From a virus, in IMG/VR virus record IMGVR_UViG_3300017971_000545, positions 1 through 35,477 of that record: DNA of 35,477 bases, one strand, 5' to 3'. The stretch's first letter is position 1. Every line of letters begins with the position of its first letter. Below the pieces are notes generated by a model. The model worked only from the letters and a program-made list of their open reading frames with translations. It ran no database searches and was not told the DNA's origin. This document shows, one piece after another, positions 35,055-35,477 of this stretch. Made by a program: the position numbers and the translations under genes.

Positions 35055-35477
35055 TGAGCGTTACTCTTATCAAGGCAACCCTAAAGGCACAGAACTTTCG
35101 GCAACACAAGAAGAACCCGATCGGAAACACGCTAATCTTCTCGCGGAAGCATCCAACGGAAAAGTTCGTTCGGATTGTCGTTGATTCCGGGATTGATAAG
35201 AACACGCAAAAGATTGTTTCGCAACCTTCCGTTTCGTCCGTTTACATCAATATCAATAAGCATTGGCGTCAGATTGTTTCGCCACATAAGGGAACAAACC
35301 TTTCGGGACTAATCGCGGCGGTGGAAACTCGTGCTTCCTCCGCTCCAAAGTGCAAGCATTGTGGAGCAAAGAAGTTTAAGGCAAAGTCTGGGAAGGTTGT
35401 TTGCGCTAACGCTTGTTGGTCCAAATGGTCGGGCAACAAAACTAAATCTACTCAGAAAACGAGTCAGAAATCTTCTC
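35054..35477 (+). CDS. Zinc-ribbon protein (3' truncated by window)
   Basis: At least 141 residues, open at the window end. Mixed N-terminal part (MSVTLIKATLKAQNFRQHKK) and a C-terminal Cys cluster CKHCGAKKFKAKSGKVVC, NAC, which would hold one zinc. Ser/Lys/Thr-rich after it. Not recognised. Confidence 0.6.
   Translation, partial: MSVTLIKATLKAQNFRQHKKNPIGNTLIFSRKHPTEKFVRIVVDSGIDKNTQKIVSQPSVSSVYININKHWRQIVSPHKGTNLSGLIAAVETRASSAPKCKHCGAKKFKAKSGKVVCANACWSKWSGNKTKSTQKTSQKSS

Overview
The window looks like part of the genome of a large tailed double-stranded DNA bacteriophage whose host cannot be named from the sequence. Reasons: genes are tightly packed, nearly all on the plus strand, with 1-26 base stop/start overlaps; many are short proteins of phage-only families; there are tRNA genes, a homing group I intron and an HNH endonuclease; and there are virus-borne chaperone and protease genes. 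Only one convincing gene, the HNH endonuclease, is on the minus strand.

Left part (1-12.9 kb), larger genes: the end of a sigma-region-4-like protein, an acidic protein, a membrane coiled-coil protein, a ClpP-type serine protease with a complete triad, a 590-residue protein with a possible PD-(D/E)XK core, GroEL with its own promoter, small coiled-coil/membrane and beta-rich proteins, a cupin, an Hsp20 with its own promoter, a lipoprotein trypsin-like protease, a three-module protein ending in a nucleotidyltransferase, a Nudix hydrolase and a kinase-fold protein. The set suggests virion assembly, protein quality control and nucleotide or protein modification.

Middle part (12.9-19.4 kb): a broken GDLV-type gene, small genes, an alanine-rich gene of different base composition, then a tRNA region. 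This holds a tRNA-Lys(UUU) split by a group I intron that encodes a PD-(D/E)XK homing endonuclease, two tRNA-Leu genes, a tRNA 3' fragment, an HNH gene, tRNA-Ile(UAU) and an aberrant tRNA-Arg-like gene. An 88-bp direct repeat flanks most of the interrupted tRNA-Lys unit. The 3' end of the alanine-rich gene is itself made of tRNA 3' sequence.

Right part (19.4-35.5 kb): an accessory region with an array of about fifteen 55-80 residue 'GDLV' proteins joined by a repeated overlapping stop/start sequence, a UvdE-type UV endonuclease, three MORN_2-like repeat proteins, a SWIM-finger protein, several zinc-binding small proteins, a MoxR AAA+ ATPase plus HExxH/VWA protein pair, and strings of tiny basic, acidic or membrane peptides.

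Twenty-five sigma70-like promoters (TTGACN, spacer almost always 17, usually an extended TGN -10) were found. They sit in front of single genes or short operons, many share a C-rich spacer, and five of them place the ATG exactly 9 nt after the -10 box, which predicts leaderless messages. In four places the TGA stop of the preceding gene lies inside the TTGAC -35 box. Functions given are from motifs and family resemblance by eye; no database search was possible.
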